Counted from the first letter of the stretch, positions 1 through 9,718 are shown. The stretch: DNA of 64,000 bases from DASXQK01 sp963757155 (GCA_963757155.1 CAVWQS010000009.1:248001-312000); one strand, 5' to 3'. Notes: generated from the letters alone by a model not told the origin. Numbers and translations: made by a program.

Positions 1-1
1 C

Positions 2-1006
2 GTCGCCACCCTGCAGCAGCTCATGGTCTGCCGGCGCTTCGGCTTCGATCGCCTGCTGATCGCCAATGAGCTTATCGGCGTGGGCGAGCTCGATGTCATC
101 TTCGGCGAGCTGGCCGGCCATCCCCAGCTCGAGATCTATTGCCTGGTCGACAGCCTCGCCGGCATCGAGCGGATCGCCGCGGCGGGCCGGCGCAGCGGCC
201 ATCCGGCGCGCCTGCAGCTCCTGCTCGAGATGGGCATTGCCGGCGCCCGCACGGGCTGCCGCAGCCTGGACCAGGCGCTGGAGATTGCGCGCGCGGCCCG
301 GCGCGAGGGGCTGACCCTCGCCGGGGTCGAGGGCTTCGAGGGCGTGCTGAAGGAGACCGCGGCCGTCGATGCCTTCCTCGATACCATCTCAGCCGCGGCC
401 GAGGCCGTCGGCCGCGAAGGTCTCTTCGCCGGCCAAGGGCCTGTCATTCTCTCGGCCGGGGGCTCGGCCTTCTACGACCGGGTCGCCGCCCGCTTCGCCG
501 CCTGCAAGCTCGGCCGCGAGATCCGGATCGTCACCCGCAGCGGCTGCTATCTGACCCATGATTCCGTGACCTATGAGCAGAGCTATCGCGCCATGCGGGC
601 CCGAGAGGACCGGCACCCCGGCCATCATCCTGGGGGCCTGCCCACGGGCGACCTGCTGCCCGCCCTCGTGGTCTGGACCCAGCTGCAATCGCGGCCGGAG
701 CCGGGTCGCGCCATCCTGACCATGGGACGGCGCGACGTCGGCCAAGACGCCGGCCTGCCGGTGCCCTTGCTCTGGTATCGGCGCGGGCTGCATGAGGCCC
801 CGGTCGCGATCGGCGCCGACCATGCCGTCGCCGGGCTCTACGATCAGCATTGCTGCCTGGATTGCCCGGCGGAGAGCGAACTGGCCGTCGGCGATCTCGT
901 CGCCTTCGGCATTTCCCATCCCTGCACCACCTTCGACAAATGGCAGGTGCTCTATGTCGTCGACGACCGCTACGACATCGTCGATGCGGTGAAGACATTC
1001 TTTTAG
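2..1006 (+). CDS. D-threonine aldolase / D-serine dehydratase-like PLP enzyme, 5' end outside window
   Basis: This is the C-terminal part of a fold-type III PLP enzyme (alanine-racemase N-terminal domain plus the D-serine-dehydratase-like C-terminal domain). Such enzymes cleave D-threonine-type beta-hydroxy amino acids or deaminate D-serine. The frame is open from base 2 and reads a typical internal segment (ATLQQL, then CRRFGFDRLLIANELIG), so the true start lies upstream. Family signatures visible are LLEMG and SRPEPG..ILTMGRRD, where the substrate domain closes. The C-terminal HPCTTFDKW carries the His and Cys that bind a divalent metal in this family. Residues around base 595-640 (RAREDRHPGHHPGG) are poorly family-like and might hide a compensated double frameshift. 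The exact substrate cannot be told. Confidence 0.8.
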   Translation, partial: VATLQQLMVCRRFGFDRLLIANELIGVGELDVIFGELAGHPQLEIYCLVDSLAGIERIAAAGRRSGHPARLQLLLEMGIAGARTGCRSLDQALEIARAARREGLTLAGVEGFEGVLKETAAVDAFLDTISAAAEAVGREGLFAGQGPVILSAGGSAFYDRVAARFAACKLGREIRIVTRSGCYLTHDSVTYEQSYRAMRAREDRHPGHHPGGLPTGDLLPALVVWTQLQSRPEPGRAILTMGRRDVGQDAGLPVPLLWYRRGLHEAPVAIGADHAVAGLYDQHCCLDCPAESELAVGDLVAFGISHPCTTFDKWQVLYVVDDRYDIVDAVKTFF

Positions 1007-1108
1007 GACGAAGACGGCGCTTTTAGGCCGAAAACGGGCTCGGAACCGCCCCGGGGATGTTGCGCTTCTTCATAGGAGAGCGGGCGGGCTTCATGGCATG
1101 ATCGGCGG

Positions 1109-2846
1109 ATGACCCATCGACCCAAGCTGCGGCGCTTCGGCCGCCTGGCGGCCTCGGCCGCTTTCACCTGGATGATCGCCATGGCCGCGGCCACAGGCGC
1201 AGACTCCCGATCTCGATGCCTGCGGCCGCGCGGCCGACAACGGCCAGCGGATCAAGGCCTGCAGCGCCGTCATCGGCGCTCCCGGGAATCCGCCCGCGAT
1301 GATGGCCTGGGCCTATGCCAATCGCTGCCAGGCCCTGGAGAACAGCCGCAAATTCGATGCCGCCATCGCCGATTGCAGCCAGGCCCTGAAGCTCGATCCC
1401 AATATGGCCAATGCCTACAACCTGCGCGGCTTCGCCTATTACGCCAAGGGCGACAGCGACCGGGCGCTGGCGGATTACGGCACCGCGCTTCGCCTTGCCC
1501 CCGACAATGCCTATGCCCATGCCGCCCGCGGCCATATCTACCTCGCCAAGCGCGACTACGCCCATGCGATCCAGGAGTTCGACGCGGCCCTTGCCCTGAC
1601 GCCGACCGATGCCTGGACGATGGCAAGCCGTGGCTATGCCTATTCCCTCTCCGGCGACAACGACCACGCCCTCCAGGATCTGCAGGCGGCGGTGAAGCTC
1701 GATCCCAAGGGCGTTCTCGCGCGGCTGCATCTGGCGGAAGCCATGGCCATCGCGGGCCAGGGCGACCAGGCGCTGGCCCTCGATCAGGAGACCCTGCAGC
1801 TCTTCCCGGCCCAGGCCGGGGCGGTCTATCGCGAGCGCTGCCTCCATGCGGCGATTCTGGGCAATGCCGCCGCCGCGGTTGCCGACTGCAATCATGCGCT
1901 CCAGCTCCAGCCCAAGGACGGCCTGGCCCGCGCCTATCGCGGCTATGCGCATTTGCGGGGCGGCGAAAGCGATGCCGCCATCGCCGATTACACCGCCGCC
2001 CTCGCCCTCAAGCCCCATGACGCGCCCGCCCTCTACGGGCGCGGGGCCGCCCATGCGGCCAAGGCCGAAATGGACGCTGCCGGCCAGGACATCGCCGCGG
2101 CGCGGGCCGCCGATCCGAAGATCGATGCCCTGATGGCCCGGCTGCATGTGACCGCGCCGCCCGGCCTTGCCGCCGGCGCCACGGCAGCCGCGGCCGATGC
2201 GGGCAGCAGCGCGGCGCAGCCGACCCCCGATAGCGCCACGACGGGCGATGCGGCAACGGGCGATACAGCGGGCGGAAGTGCGGCACTCGACGACAAGACA
2301 CTCTGCAGCGGGCGAAAGCAGGCGCCGCTGCCGCAGGAAGTCGCGGCTTGTACCCGGCTGCTACAGGGAAATCTCTCCCCGGCCGACCAGGCCTGGGCCT
2401 ATAGCCGGCGGGGCACCGCCTATACGGACCAGCGGGATTTCGACCACGCGATCCAGGATTACAGCACCGCGATCGGAATCAGCCCCGATCAGGCCTATGC
2501 CTATAGCGGTCGCGGCCTCGCCTACTACTACAAGGGATCCCTCGATCAGGCGATCGCCGACCAGGATGCGGCCCTCCAGCTGATGCCCACATTTTCCGGC
2601 GCCTTTGGCGCCCGGGGCTATGCCCATCTGAAGGCCGGCGATAGCGCCGCGGCGCACGACGATTTCGACTCGGCCCTCAAAGCCCGGCCGGATCAGGCCA
2701 TCTGGCTGTTCGGCCGGGCCACGGCCGCCGCCGCGCTCGGCCAGCAGGCTGAGGCTGAGGCCGACCTCGCGGCCGCGCATAAGCTCGACCCGAAGGTCGA
2801 ATCGACGGTGCAAGATCTTTTCGATTTCAAGCCGGCGGCGCCCTGA
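1109..2846 (+). pseudogene. Secreted tetratricopeptide-repeat protein, signal peptide separated by +1 frameshift
   Basis: The region codes for an exported TPR protein. A signal peptide (MTHRPKLRRFGRLAASAAFT..., ending near ATGA) starts at 1109 in one frame. The mature protein continues in the +1 frame from about 1197-1203 and runs to 2846. The downstream frame has no usable start before ATG 1299, yet it already codes for family-like sequence (CGRAADNGQRIKACSAVI) upstream of that ATG, so a shift near 1200 is the simplest reading. The mature part is an internal duplication. Each half begins with a Cys-containing cap (C..A.....I.AC...I and C.GR...P.EVAACTRLL) and continues into four or more TPR units of the A..DY..A..L.P pattern. 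A linker rich in Ala, Gly and Thr (about 2160-2290) joins them. Likely periplasmic scaffold; partner unknown. Confidence 0.75.
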
Positions 2847-2883
2847 AGGGCCTCGCCATGACCCAGCCCGAAGGGAGCATCGG

Positions 2884-3084
2884 ATGATCACGGAATACAC
2901 CGTCGGCCTGAGGCTGGGACGGCGCGCTGACGCGATGACCATCGAGGCGGAAGATGCGCTGATCGCCGCCCTCAGGGCCAAGAGCGCCAATCCCGAGGCG
3001 ATGATCACCTATGTCCGCCGGGCCAATCGGCGCGGCGACCGCCGCCATCCCCATCACGGCTTGGCGCGCAAAGGTGCCGATTGA
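2884..3084 (+). CDS. Small hypothetical protein (66 aa)
   Basis: A short frame starts at ATG 2884, preceded by a good ribosome-binding site (GAAGGGAG about 7 bases upstream). It codes for a soluble, strongly mixed-charge protein with an acidic/aliphatic helix (ADAMTIEAEDALIAALRAK) followed by a basic tail (VRRANRRGDRRHPHHGL). Codon use is less random than in shadow frames. No domain is recognised and no function is proposed. It lies 37 bases after the TPR gene and could be co-transcribed with it. Confidence 0.55.
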   Translation: MITEYTVGLRLGRRADAMTIEAEDALIAALRAKSANPEAMITYVRRANRRGDRRHPHHGLARKGAD

Positions 3085-3509
3085 TCATGCCGGTCAAAGC
3101 AAGGGCCTCCGTGCGCATCGAAGCGTCTACCGGAGGCCCAGCGGCGAAGTTGCACTTCGCGATCGGGCTTGAGCCCGATTCAATCTTGGACTTTAGGATC
3201 AGCCGCCGATGCCAAGCGGGTCGGCGACTAGAGGGTAGCCCGGTGGAGTCTGCATGATGCACTCCCAGCCTGGGTTTCGACCGGGAAAGTCTGCGCCCCC
3301 CGGCTGCAATCGTCAACACCGCCCCGGGAACCGGAAATCCGGCCCCGCGTTCTTTTTCTTCGAAGAGCAGCAATATTAGCCTGGCATAAACGAAGCTCGG
3401 TTACTCCACCTCTTGGCTGATTCCTCCCGGCGTCCCATACTCGCCCCCAGCCGCCCCGCCGACCCCGAGTCTTGGGACCCGACGGAGGGGCGACCGGCGG
3501 GTCCCTCAC
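3085..3509. other. Intergenic region with two short hairpins
   Basis: This stretch of 425 bases has no convincing gene. It holds two adjacent hairpins. The first is CGAAGT-TGC-ACTTCG around 3154-3168. The second is ATCGGGCT-TG-AGCCCGAT at 3162-3179, a perfect 8-bp stem with a two-base loop, and it partly overlaps the first. The second is followed by TCAATCTT rather than a clean T run, so it may be an intergenic palindromic repeat or a weak terminator for the upstream genes. The rest, up to the glycosyltransferase start, shows nothing I can name. Confidence 0.5.
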
Positions 3510-5096
3510 ATGAATGCGTCCCAGATGCTTGATGTCGTTGTGATCTTCGCCAATCTGCTGATCGGCTTGTCGCTGTTGTTGCTGGGCGTCCTGTCGCTCA
3601 ATTTCAGCATCATCGTCGGTCTCCATTTGTTCCATCGGCGCCGGGCGCTCGCCAAGGAGGAGGCTCTGCTGGCAGAGCCGCTGCCGCCGGCAGCGCTCCT
3701 GCCCCGGGTCATGGTCCAGCTTCCGATCTATAACGAGCGCAATGTCATCGACCGGCTGATCGAGGCGGCGGCGGCCATCGATTGGCCCAAGGATCGTCTG
3801 GAGATCCAGGTCCTGGACGACAGCACCGACGACACCACCGAGCTCGCGCGCATCGCCGTGGAGCGGGTGCGCGCCAGGGGGATCGACGCCAAGCTCGTGC
3901 GGCGCGCCGATCGCTCGGGCTTCAAGGCGGGGGCGCTGCGCTACGGCCTTACCCAATCCGATGCCGAGTTCGTCGCCATCTTCGACGCCGATTTCCTGCC
4001 GCAGCGCGATTTCCTCACCCGCTGCATCCTGCCGCTGCTGGCCGAACCGCGCTTGGCCCTGGTCCAGGCACGCTGGGAGCATCTGAACGCGCGGGAAAAC
4101 CTCCTGACCCGCGCCCAGGCGCTGGCGCTGGACGCCCATTTCGCCGTCGAACAGAGCGCGCGGGCCTGGTCCAATCTCTACATGCCCTTCAACGGCACCT
4201 GCGGCTTGTGGCGCCGGCGCGCCATCGATGACGCCGGGGGCTGGCATGCCGATACCCTGACCGAGGATCTCGACCTCAGCTATCGCGTCCATCTCAAGGG
4301 CTGGCGGACAACGATCCTTCTCGGCGTCGGGGTGCCGGGCGAGCTGCCCGACGGGCTGGCCGCCTGGCGGGCACAGCAGCACCGCTGGAACAAGGGCTTC
4401 GCCCAATGCTCCCGCAAGCTGATCGGGCCGATCTGGCGCTCCCATTTCCCCTGGTGGCGCAAGCTCGCCGCCACTTGTCATCTCGGCCAATGCTTCTTCT
4501 CGCCGCTGGCTCTGATCGCGCTCGCCAATGCGCTGGGCTCCCTGCTACTGAGCCATCAGCAGCCCTTGGCCCTGATCCTGCTCGGCTGCCTTGCCACCGG
4601 GCTGGGCGCGGGCTCCGTCCTCCTCATGACCTGGCTCGCCCAGAGGCGCCTGCACCGGCTCGGGCTCGGCGAATTCATCGCCGCCTATCTCTCCGTCCTG
4701 GCGCTGAATGCCGGTCTTGCCTTCGCCAATGCCAAGGCGGTGACGGAGGGGCTGCTGGGCTTGCGCTCGGGCTTCGTGCGCACGCCCAAGCGCGGCGATG
4801 CGAAGAGCTCGAATTATCGGGCCGCCATGCCAACCGGCGTGCCGGAGCTCGCCTTCAGCGTCCTGGGCGCCGCGGCGCTGGCGACCCACCCCAACTGGAC
4901 CGTGCCGTTCCTCTGCATCTCGGTGGCGGGGTTCATCTGGATCGGGTCGGGATTTGGCTGGGCCCAGCTGGGGCGCGTTGGGCTCCGGCTCCGCGACAAG
5001 CCGCTGCCGGCCATGGCAGGTGCGGGCTCTCCGCCCGCCGGGCCGGCAATGGGGGATCGGTCGGGCGGCTCGCTCTCCGATCCGGCGGATCGATAG
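3510..5096 (+). CDS. Membrane glycosyltransferase family 2, cellulose/mannan-synthase-like
   Basis: Processive-type inverting glycosyltransferase of the inner membrane (528 aa). It has an N-terminal membrane segment (about residues 8-36), a cytosolic GT-A domain and several C-terminal membrane helices (about 330-495). The diagnostic series is complete: DDSTDD near residue 103, DADF near 157, TEDLDLS near 250 and QQHRWNKG near 289, the last being the QxxRW motif of beta-glycan synthases. The closest named group I would compare is the CslA/glucomannan-synthase-like GT2 set, but the sugar polymerised is unknown. It is followed after 81 bases by a GT4 gene on the same strand, which suggests a two-gene glycan unit. 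The C-terminal 45 residues are Gly/Ser/Pro-rich and not conserved-looking. Confidence 0.85.
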   Translation: MNASQMLDVVVIFANLLIGLSLLLLGVLSLNFSIIVGLHLFHRRRALAKEEALLAEPLPPAALLPRVMVQLPIYNERNVIDRLIEAAAAIDWPKDRLEIQVLDDSTDDTTELARIAVERVRARGIDAKLVRRADRSGFKAGALRYGLTQSDAEFVAIFDADFLPQRDFLTRCILPLLAEPRLALVQARWEHLNARENLLTRAQALALDAHFAVEQSARAWSNLYMPFNGTCGLWRRRAIDDAGGWHADTLTEDLDLSYRVHLKGWRTTILLGVGVPGELPDGLAAWRAQQHRWNKGFAQCSRKLIGPIWRSHFPWWRKLAATCHLGQCFFSPLALIALANALGSLLLSHQQPLALILLGCLATGLGAGSVLLMTWLAQRRLHRLGLGEFIAAYLSVLALNAGLAFANAKAVTEGLLGLRSGFVRTPKRGDAKSSNYRAAMPTGVPELAFSVLGAAALATHPNWTVPFLCISVAGFIWIGSGFGWAQLGRVGLRLRDKPLPAMAGAGSPPAGPAMGDRSGGSLSDPADR

Positions 5097-5177
5097 GGCG
5101 GGGTAATCCTCATTTCCCTCGGACAAGCGCCTGCCGATTCCCCCAGCTCCAGCAGCCTGATCCAACCCACCTCCCCG

Positions 5178-6176
5178 ATGGGAGGGGGCGCTCGGATTCT
5201 GATCGTGACCGACGCCTGGCATCCCGCCGTCAACGGCGTCATCCGCACCATCGAATCGCTGACCCGGGAGCTGGAAGCGATGGGCCATCAGGTGCTCGTG
5301 ATCGGGACCGATCGCTTTCGCACCTTGCCGCTGCCGAGCTATCCCGAGATCCGGCTGGCCTGGAATGCCTGGCGCCTGCCGGCCATGATCGACGCCTTCG
5401 CGCCCGATTCGATCCATATCGCAACCGAGGGCCCCCTCGGCCTCGCCGCCCGGCGCTATTGCCTGCGGCGCAAGCGGCCCTTCACGACCGCCTTCCATAC
5501 GCGCTTTCCCGAATATGTGGCGAGCCGCCTACCGGTGCCTCTGGCCTGGAGCTATGCGTCGCTGCGCCGGTTTCACGCCCCCGCCGCAGCCGTGATGGTG
5601 GCTACGCCCACCCTCCAGGGCGTGCTCAGCGCCCGAGGCTTCAAGCGCCTTCGCATCTGGACCCGAGGCGTCGATACCGAGCTCTTCCGGCCCCGCGACA
5701 AATCCTTCCTCGATGCCCCGCGCCCGATCGCCCTCTATGTCGGCCGGGTAGCGGTGGAAAAGAATATCGAGGCCTTCCTCGAGCTGGAGCTGCCGGGATC
5801 GAAATTCGTGGTCGGGGACGGGCCGCAGCTGGCGTCGCTGAAGCGCCGCCATCCGGGCGTGCATTTCGTCGGCTATCAGCATGGCGAGGATCTTGCGCGC
5901 TACTACGCCGCCGCCGACGTCTTCGTCTTTCCCTCGCGCACCGACACCTTCGGATTGGTGCTGCTTGAATCCCTGGCCGCGGGCGTGCCCGTCGCCGCTT
6001 ATCCGGTCGCAGGCCCCCTCGACGTGATCGGCGCGTCGGGGGTCGGCTGCCTGCAGGAGGATCTGGGCGAAGCCACCCGCGCCGCGCTCTCGATCTCCGC
6101 CGAGAGCTGCCGCGCCTATGCCCTGGGATTCTCCTGGGAAGCCTCCGCCCGGCAATTCGCCGATATCGCGGTGTAG
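5178..6176 (+). CDS. Glycosyltransferase family 4 (GT-B)
   Basis: Retaining GT-B glycosyltransferase (332 aa) that probably uses a nucleotide sugar at the cytoplasmic membrane face. The start gives ILIVTDAWHPAVNGVIRTI, the typical N-terminal glycine-loop region of the MgtA/SqdX-like group. The nucleotide-binding half includes YVGRVAVEKNIEAFL and the EX7E-type segment SRTDTFGLVLLESLAAGVPVAAYPV. The length is near the family norm, but the C-terminus is slightly short. The ATG at 5178 has no strong ribosome-binding site, and a non-ATG start further upstream is possible. The gene ends 14 bases before the convergent transaldolase gene. Confidence 0.85.
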   Translation: MGGGARILIVTDAWHPAVNGVIRTIESLTRELEAMGHQVLVIGTDRFRTLPLPSYPEIRLAWNAWRLPAMIDAFAPDSIHIATEGPLGLAARRYCLRRKRPFTTAFHTRFPEYVASRLPVPLAWSYASLRRFHAPAAAVMVATPTLQGVLSARGFKRLRIWTRGVDTELFRPRDKSFLDAPRPIALYVGRVAVEKNIEAFLELELPGSKFVVGDGPQLASLKRRHPGVHFVGYQHGEDLARYYAAADVFVFPSRTDTFGLVLLESLAAGVPVAAYPVAGPLDVIGASGVGCLQEDLGEATRAALSISAESCRAYALGFSWEASARQFADIAV

Positions 6177-6190
6177 CGGCCCTTATCCGT

Positions 6191-6907
6191 CTACAGCGTA
6201 AAGCCGGCGGCGGCCGCGTCGGTGTGGAACATTTTCACGGTATCGAGCGAGTAAGCGCCCAAATCATAGCCGACGAGGGACAGCTTCTTCAGGATATCGT
6301 TGGTCACGGTGATGACGTGACATCCGATCGCATCGGCCTGGAAGATGTTGAGCAGCTCGCGGGGGCTCGCCCAGATCAATTCGGCTGCGGGCGCTACCTT
6401 GAGCAGTTCGACGGCGGCGGTCATCAGCGGGACCGGATCGCGTCCCGTGTCGGCGATCCTGCCGGCAAAGACCGAGACGTAGCTCGCCACCTCCGGATTG
6501 AGCGCGGCGGCGACGTCGCGTACCTGGGCGAGCGTCATCATTGCCGTGACATTGACTTTCACACCGCGGTCGGCCAGCCGCTTGACGAGCGCATAGGCCG
6601 GCTCCTGACGCGTGTTTGACACCGGAATCTTGGCATAGACGTTGTCGCCCCAGCTGGCGATCTCGACGGCTTGGCGTTCCATCTCTCCAAAATCATCGGA
6701 GAAGACCTCGAAGGAGATTGGCTTGTCGCGGATTTCCGCGAGGATATCCTGGGCAAATGCCCGATAGTCGCGAATGCCGGCCTTGCGCATCAAGGTGGGA
6801 TTCGTCGTCAGCCCCTTGATGAAAGGCTTGGCATACATCTCCAGCATGCCGCCTTTGTCGGCGCCATCGGCGAAGATCTTGACCGTCAACTTCTCTACCG
6901 TCGTCAT
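6191..6907 (-). CDS. tal: Transaldolase
   Basis: Transaldolase (238 aa) of the short, MipB/TalC-like type. It transfers dihydroxyacetone units between sugar phosphates through a Schiff base. The catalytic lysine is K93 in NVYAKIPVSN. The family motifs IFADGADKGG, GLTTNPTLM and the late DILKKL are present. The ATG overlaps the stop of the upstream gmhB-like gene by four bases (ATGA), so it is the last gene of the heptose operon. Transaldolase can form sedoheptulose 7-phosphate, the first substrate of the GDP-heptose pathway encoded by the same operon. A dedicated role in supplying that precursor is my inference. Confidence 0.88.
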   Translation of the reverse strand: MTTVEKLTVKIFADGADKGGMLEMYAKPFIKGLTTNPTLMRKAGIRDYRAFAQDILAEIRDKPISFEVFSDDFGEMERQAVEIASWGDNVYAKIPVSNTRQEPAYALVKRLADRGVKVNVTAMMTLAQVRDVAAALNPEVASYVSVFAGRIADTGRDPVPLMTAAVELLKVAPAAELIWASPRELLNIFQADAIGCHVITVTNDILKKLSLVGYDLGAYSLDTVKMFHTDAAAAGFTL

Positions 6908-7440
6908 CTGGTCCCCCCATTCAGGATGATCTGCGCCGCCTCCAGCAGAGAGCCCACGACATAGTCATGGTTCTCCGGACGAGGCTCCTCGTAATGATAA
7001 TCGATGAAGAAGGTGCGGCAGCCTGCCCGCCGCCCCGCCTCCATGTCGCGCCAGCGATCACCGATCATATAACTCGCGGAAAGGTCGAGATCCATCTCCT
7101 CGGCGGCCGCCAGCAGCATGCCAGGCCTCGGCTTCCGACAGGGGCAGTCATCCGCTGAATCGTGAAAGCAGGTCCGTATCGAATCCAGGGGCAGGGCGCG
7201 TTGAAGCGTCTCGTTGATCAAGTCCACCAGGCTCCGGGGCGTCGTGCCGCGCGCGACATCGGGCTGATTGGTCACCACCACGAGGCCGTAGCCCGCCTCC
7301 TTCAACCGCGCCAATGCCTCCTCGACACCCGGCAGAATCTCCAATGCCGCCAGCGATCCCGGCGGGTGGGGTCTCCCATCGCGCAGGATCGCGCGATTGA
7401 TCACGCCGTCGCGATCAAGGAAGACGGCAGGCTTCTTCAC
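6904..7440 (-). CDS. gmhB: D-glycero-D-manno-heptose-1,7-bisphosphate 7-phosphatase-like HAD hydrolase
   Basis: HAD-superfamily histidinol-phosphatase-type enzyme (178 aa) expected to remove the 7-phosphate from heptose 1,7-bisphosphate. The nucleophile pair is in FLDRDGVIN (D9, D11). Motif II is VVTNQ and motif IV is MIGDRWRDMEAG. The zinc-loop residues are visible in CFHDSADDCPCRKP, which is characteristic of GmhB/HisB-N. I chose the GTG start at 7440, whose bases overlap the stop of the phosphoheptose isomerase (GTGA) as with its neighbours. An ATG at 7458 adds six residues. Confidence 0.85.
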   Translation of the reverse strand: MKKPAVFLDRDGVINRAILRDGRPHPPGSLAALEILPGVEEALARLKEAGYGLVVVTNQPDVARGTTPRSLVDLINETLQRALPLDSIRTCFHDSADDCPCRKPRPGMLLAAAEEMDLDLSASYMIGDRWRDMEAGRRAGCRTFFIDYHYEEPRPENHDYVVGSLLEAAQIILNGGTR

Positions 7441-8036
7441 CGGGTGGCGGATTCCCATTTCGTCTGGTTGGCCTTGAGCCTGGGATGCGAGACCAGGAGA
7501 TGCCAAACCACAGCCTGGAATGCCTCCGAATGTGGCGTGATGGTATCGGTATTGACCACGGGTACGATCAGACAGACATCGGCGACCTGTGCCGTGTAGC
7601 CGCCATCGCGGCCGACCACGCCCGTGATCGCCGATCCGATGGTCTTCGCGTACTTCAGGGCCTCGACGAGATTCGGGCTGATGTTCTTCTCGAGATTCCC
7701 ACCACCCACCGAAAACACGAAGATCGCGTCCTTGGCGGTCAGGCGGCTCGTCTTCAGCCACTCGACGAAGACCGTGGCCCAACCCTCGTCATTGGTACGG
7801 GCCGTCAACTCGGAAACATTATCCGTCGGCGCATAAGATTCGATCCCGACGATCTTCCGGAAATCATTGACGGCATGCGAGCAATTGCCAGCACTCCCGC
7901 CGACGCCGAGAAAAAAGATGCGCCCGCCTCGATGTTTCACCTCGGCCAGCAGATCGGCCATCCGCTCGATCGCGTCCGTGTCCATCTTCCGGATGATCTC
8001 GACCGCCTCATTCAGGTGTTGGATTGCGTAGCTCAA
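7437..8036 (-). CDS. gmhA: SIS-domain phosphoheptose isomerase
   Basis: Sugar isomerase (199 aa) of the GmhA type, converting sedoheptulose 7-phosphate to D-glycero-D-manno-heptose 7-phosphate. The SIS-domain phosphate-binding segment is LGVGGSAGNCSHAVNDF, followed by the SVGGGN segment and the C-terminal TPHSEAFQAVVWHLL helix. The start is a TTG overlapping the stop of the hddC-like gene (TTGA). This continues the chain of coupled starts. It lies between HddC- and GmhB-like genes, as expected for the GDP-heptose route. Confidence 0.87.
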   Translation of the reverse strand: MSYAIQHLNEAVEIIRKMDTDAIERMADLLAEVKHRGGRIFFLGVGGSAGNCSHAVNDFRKIVGIESYAPTDNVSELTARTNDEGWATVFVEWLKTSRLTAKDAIFVFSVGGGNLEKNISPNLVEALKYAKTIGSAITGVVGRDGGYTAQVADVCLIVPVVNTDTITPHSEAFQAVVWHLLVSHPRLKANQTKWESATR

Positions 8037-8737
8037 GTTTTCCCTCGCTCCAGCAAGTAGGTTTCGGTTTCGCGCATGCCATCGAACGACCCGATCTCAT
8101 AGAAGCGCTGCGTCACCTCGAAGCCGGCCAACCGGCCATCCCGGGCCAGACGACGATAGACATCCGCGAGATCGAAGGGCCCGTCGGCGGGTTCGCCCGC
8201 AATCGCATCCCTCGACAGGAGGCCGAGACCGTAATCGATATGCTCCGCCCCATCGGGTCGTGGGCGCTTATCATACGCCAAGATCCGTCCGTCCCGGAAA
8301 ATGACATTGCTCCTGTCCCATTGGTCGCGATTGTGGAGCACGGTCATTAGGGCCGGTTGGCCACTCGCCAGGAATGCCTGCTGGATCGGGGGGAAGGCAA
8401 CGGGAAGAAAGGAATCGCCATACAGCACGAACCAGCGATCCCCGAGAAGCGGGAACGCCTGCCGCAATGCGCCCCCCGTGCCGAGCAGGACCGGGCCATC
8501 GAAGGAATAGGCGACGTCCAATCCGAAGCACGACCCGTCCGCCACTGCTTCCTGAATTCTCTCGCCGAGAAAGCCGACGCACAGGACGACCCGGTCTATG
8601 CCCTGGTCCCGCAGATAGCGCAGCTGATGGAAGATGAACGGCTCGCCGGCTATCTCTATGAGGGCCTTCGGAATCCGCTCCGTCACCGGTCGTAAACGCG
8701 TCGCCAGGCCGCCCGCCAGGATGGCGACGGGAAGCAT
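8033..8737 (-). CDS. hddC: Heptose-1-phosphate nucleotidyltransferase (HddC-like)
   Basis: Sugar-nucleotide pyrophosphorylase (234 aa) of the GT-A-like nucleotidyltransferase family. It probably forms GDP-D-glycero-alpha-D-manno-heptose. The N-terminal signature is ILAGGLATRLRP followed by PKALIEIAGEPFI. The metal-binding segment is LYGDSFLP. The ATG at 8737 immediately follows the hddA stop (TGATG); a GTG at 8740 is an alternative. The guanylyl rather than adenylyl or thymidylyl specificity is inferred from the neighbouring HddA-like kinase and not seen directly. Confidence 0.82.
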   Translation of the reverse strand: MLPVAILAGGLATRLRPVTERIPKALIEIAGEPFIFHQLRYLRDQGIDRVVLCVGFLGERIQEAVADGSCFGLDVAYSFDGPVLLGTGGALRQAFPLLGDRWFVLYGDSFLPVAFPPIQQAFLASGQPALMTVLHNRDQWDRSNVIFRDGRILAYDKRPRPDGAEHIDYGLGLLSRDAIAGEPADGPFDLADVYRRLARDGRLAGFEVTQRFYEIGSFDGMRETETYLLERGKT

Positions 8738-9718
8738 CACGAGAGAACGACCTTCGTTCCCTCGAAATCGAAACGGAACCGCACCTCCTCGAGCCCCGCC
8801 TCAGCCATGGCAAGACGCAGCCTCTTGCGGTCTGCGGCATAGAACATCAGAAATCCGCCGCCACCCGCGCCCACCAGCTTCCCCCCGACGGCGCCATTGG
8901 CGATGCCGAGCTGATACCACTCGTCGATGTGAGGGTTGCTCATGCCTTGCGAGCGGCGCTTCTTATGCTCCCAGTGCTCGTGCATCAACTGGCCGAACCG
9001 CAAGGTATCGCCGGCCTCGAGCGCAGCTTTGCTCTGATAGCCCAAGTCTTTCACGTAGTGCAGATTGGCGATCATATCGGCGTCGTGCCGCTGCGATCGA
9101 ACATCCTGATCCCTTAGGATGCCGCCGGCGTTTCGCGAAAATCCGGTGAAGAACAGGAGGAGGTTGTCCTCCAGATCGAAGAGCGTTTCCATGGAGGTGC
9201 GCAAGGGCTCGGCATCCACCCGCTCGTCTTCCCGGAAGGTGAAGCAGGTCAAGCCGCCATAGGCGGCGATATACTGATCTTGCTTGCCGATCGGCTCGCC
9301 CAGCCTGTCGATCTCGATCTGACAGGCGAGCTCCGCCAGCTCCTGCGGATGGATCAGTCGTCGGCGATGGGCATAGAGCGACTTCAGAAGCGCGGTGGTG
9401 AAGCTGCCCGACGACCCCAGTCCGGTTCCCGCCGGGATATCCGCCAGCGTCGTGATCTCCAGCTGCGGCGTTCGCAGAATTCTGCATCAGGATCGCTTCG
9501 CGGATGATCGGATGGTGGACCTCGGAAGCCTGGGCGACATGCTCCAAGGCCGAGTATTTGAGATAGATCCCCTCGGTGAACGGGCGCATCACCGTGACAT
9601 AGACATATTTGTCGATGGCCGCCGCGATCAGAAACCCGCCGTGATCGCGATAGTAGGAGGGCAGGTCCGTACCGCCCCCGCCCAAGGTTATCCGCAAGGG
9701 ACTACGCGCTATGATCAT
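8737..9718 (-). pseudogene. hddA: Heptose-7-phosphate kinase (HddA-like GHMP kinase), frameshifted
   Basis: GHMP-superfamily kinase expected to phosphorylate C1 of D-glycero-D-manno-heptose 7-phosphate. The N-terminal part from ATG 9718 reads MIIARSPLRITLGGGGTDLP and runs to REAILMQN. The protein then continues in the +1 frame (LRTPQLEITTLADIPAG...), with the break at about 9475-9487 around the GAATTC hexamer. The ATP-binding GTGLGSSGSFTTALL loop and the C-terminal GGKLVGAGGGGFLMFYA motif are intact in the second frame. Apart from one frameshift nothing is missing, so either the sequence has an inserted base or the pathway lacks its kinase. It overlaps the upstream Gfo/Idh gene by 17 bases. 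Confidence 0.85.

Noticed and set aside
999..1045. Imperfect direct repeat (CTTTTAGG.CGAA.ACGG) at the end of the aldolase gene
   Set aside because: Two copies only, not in a known context; probably a chance duplication.
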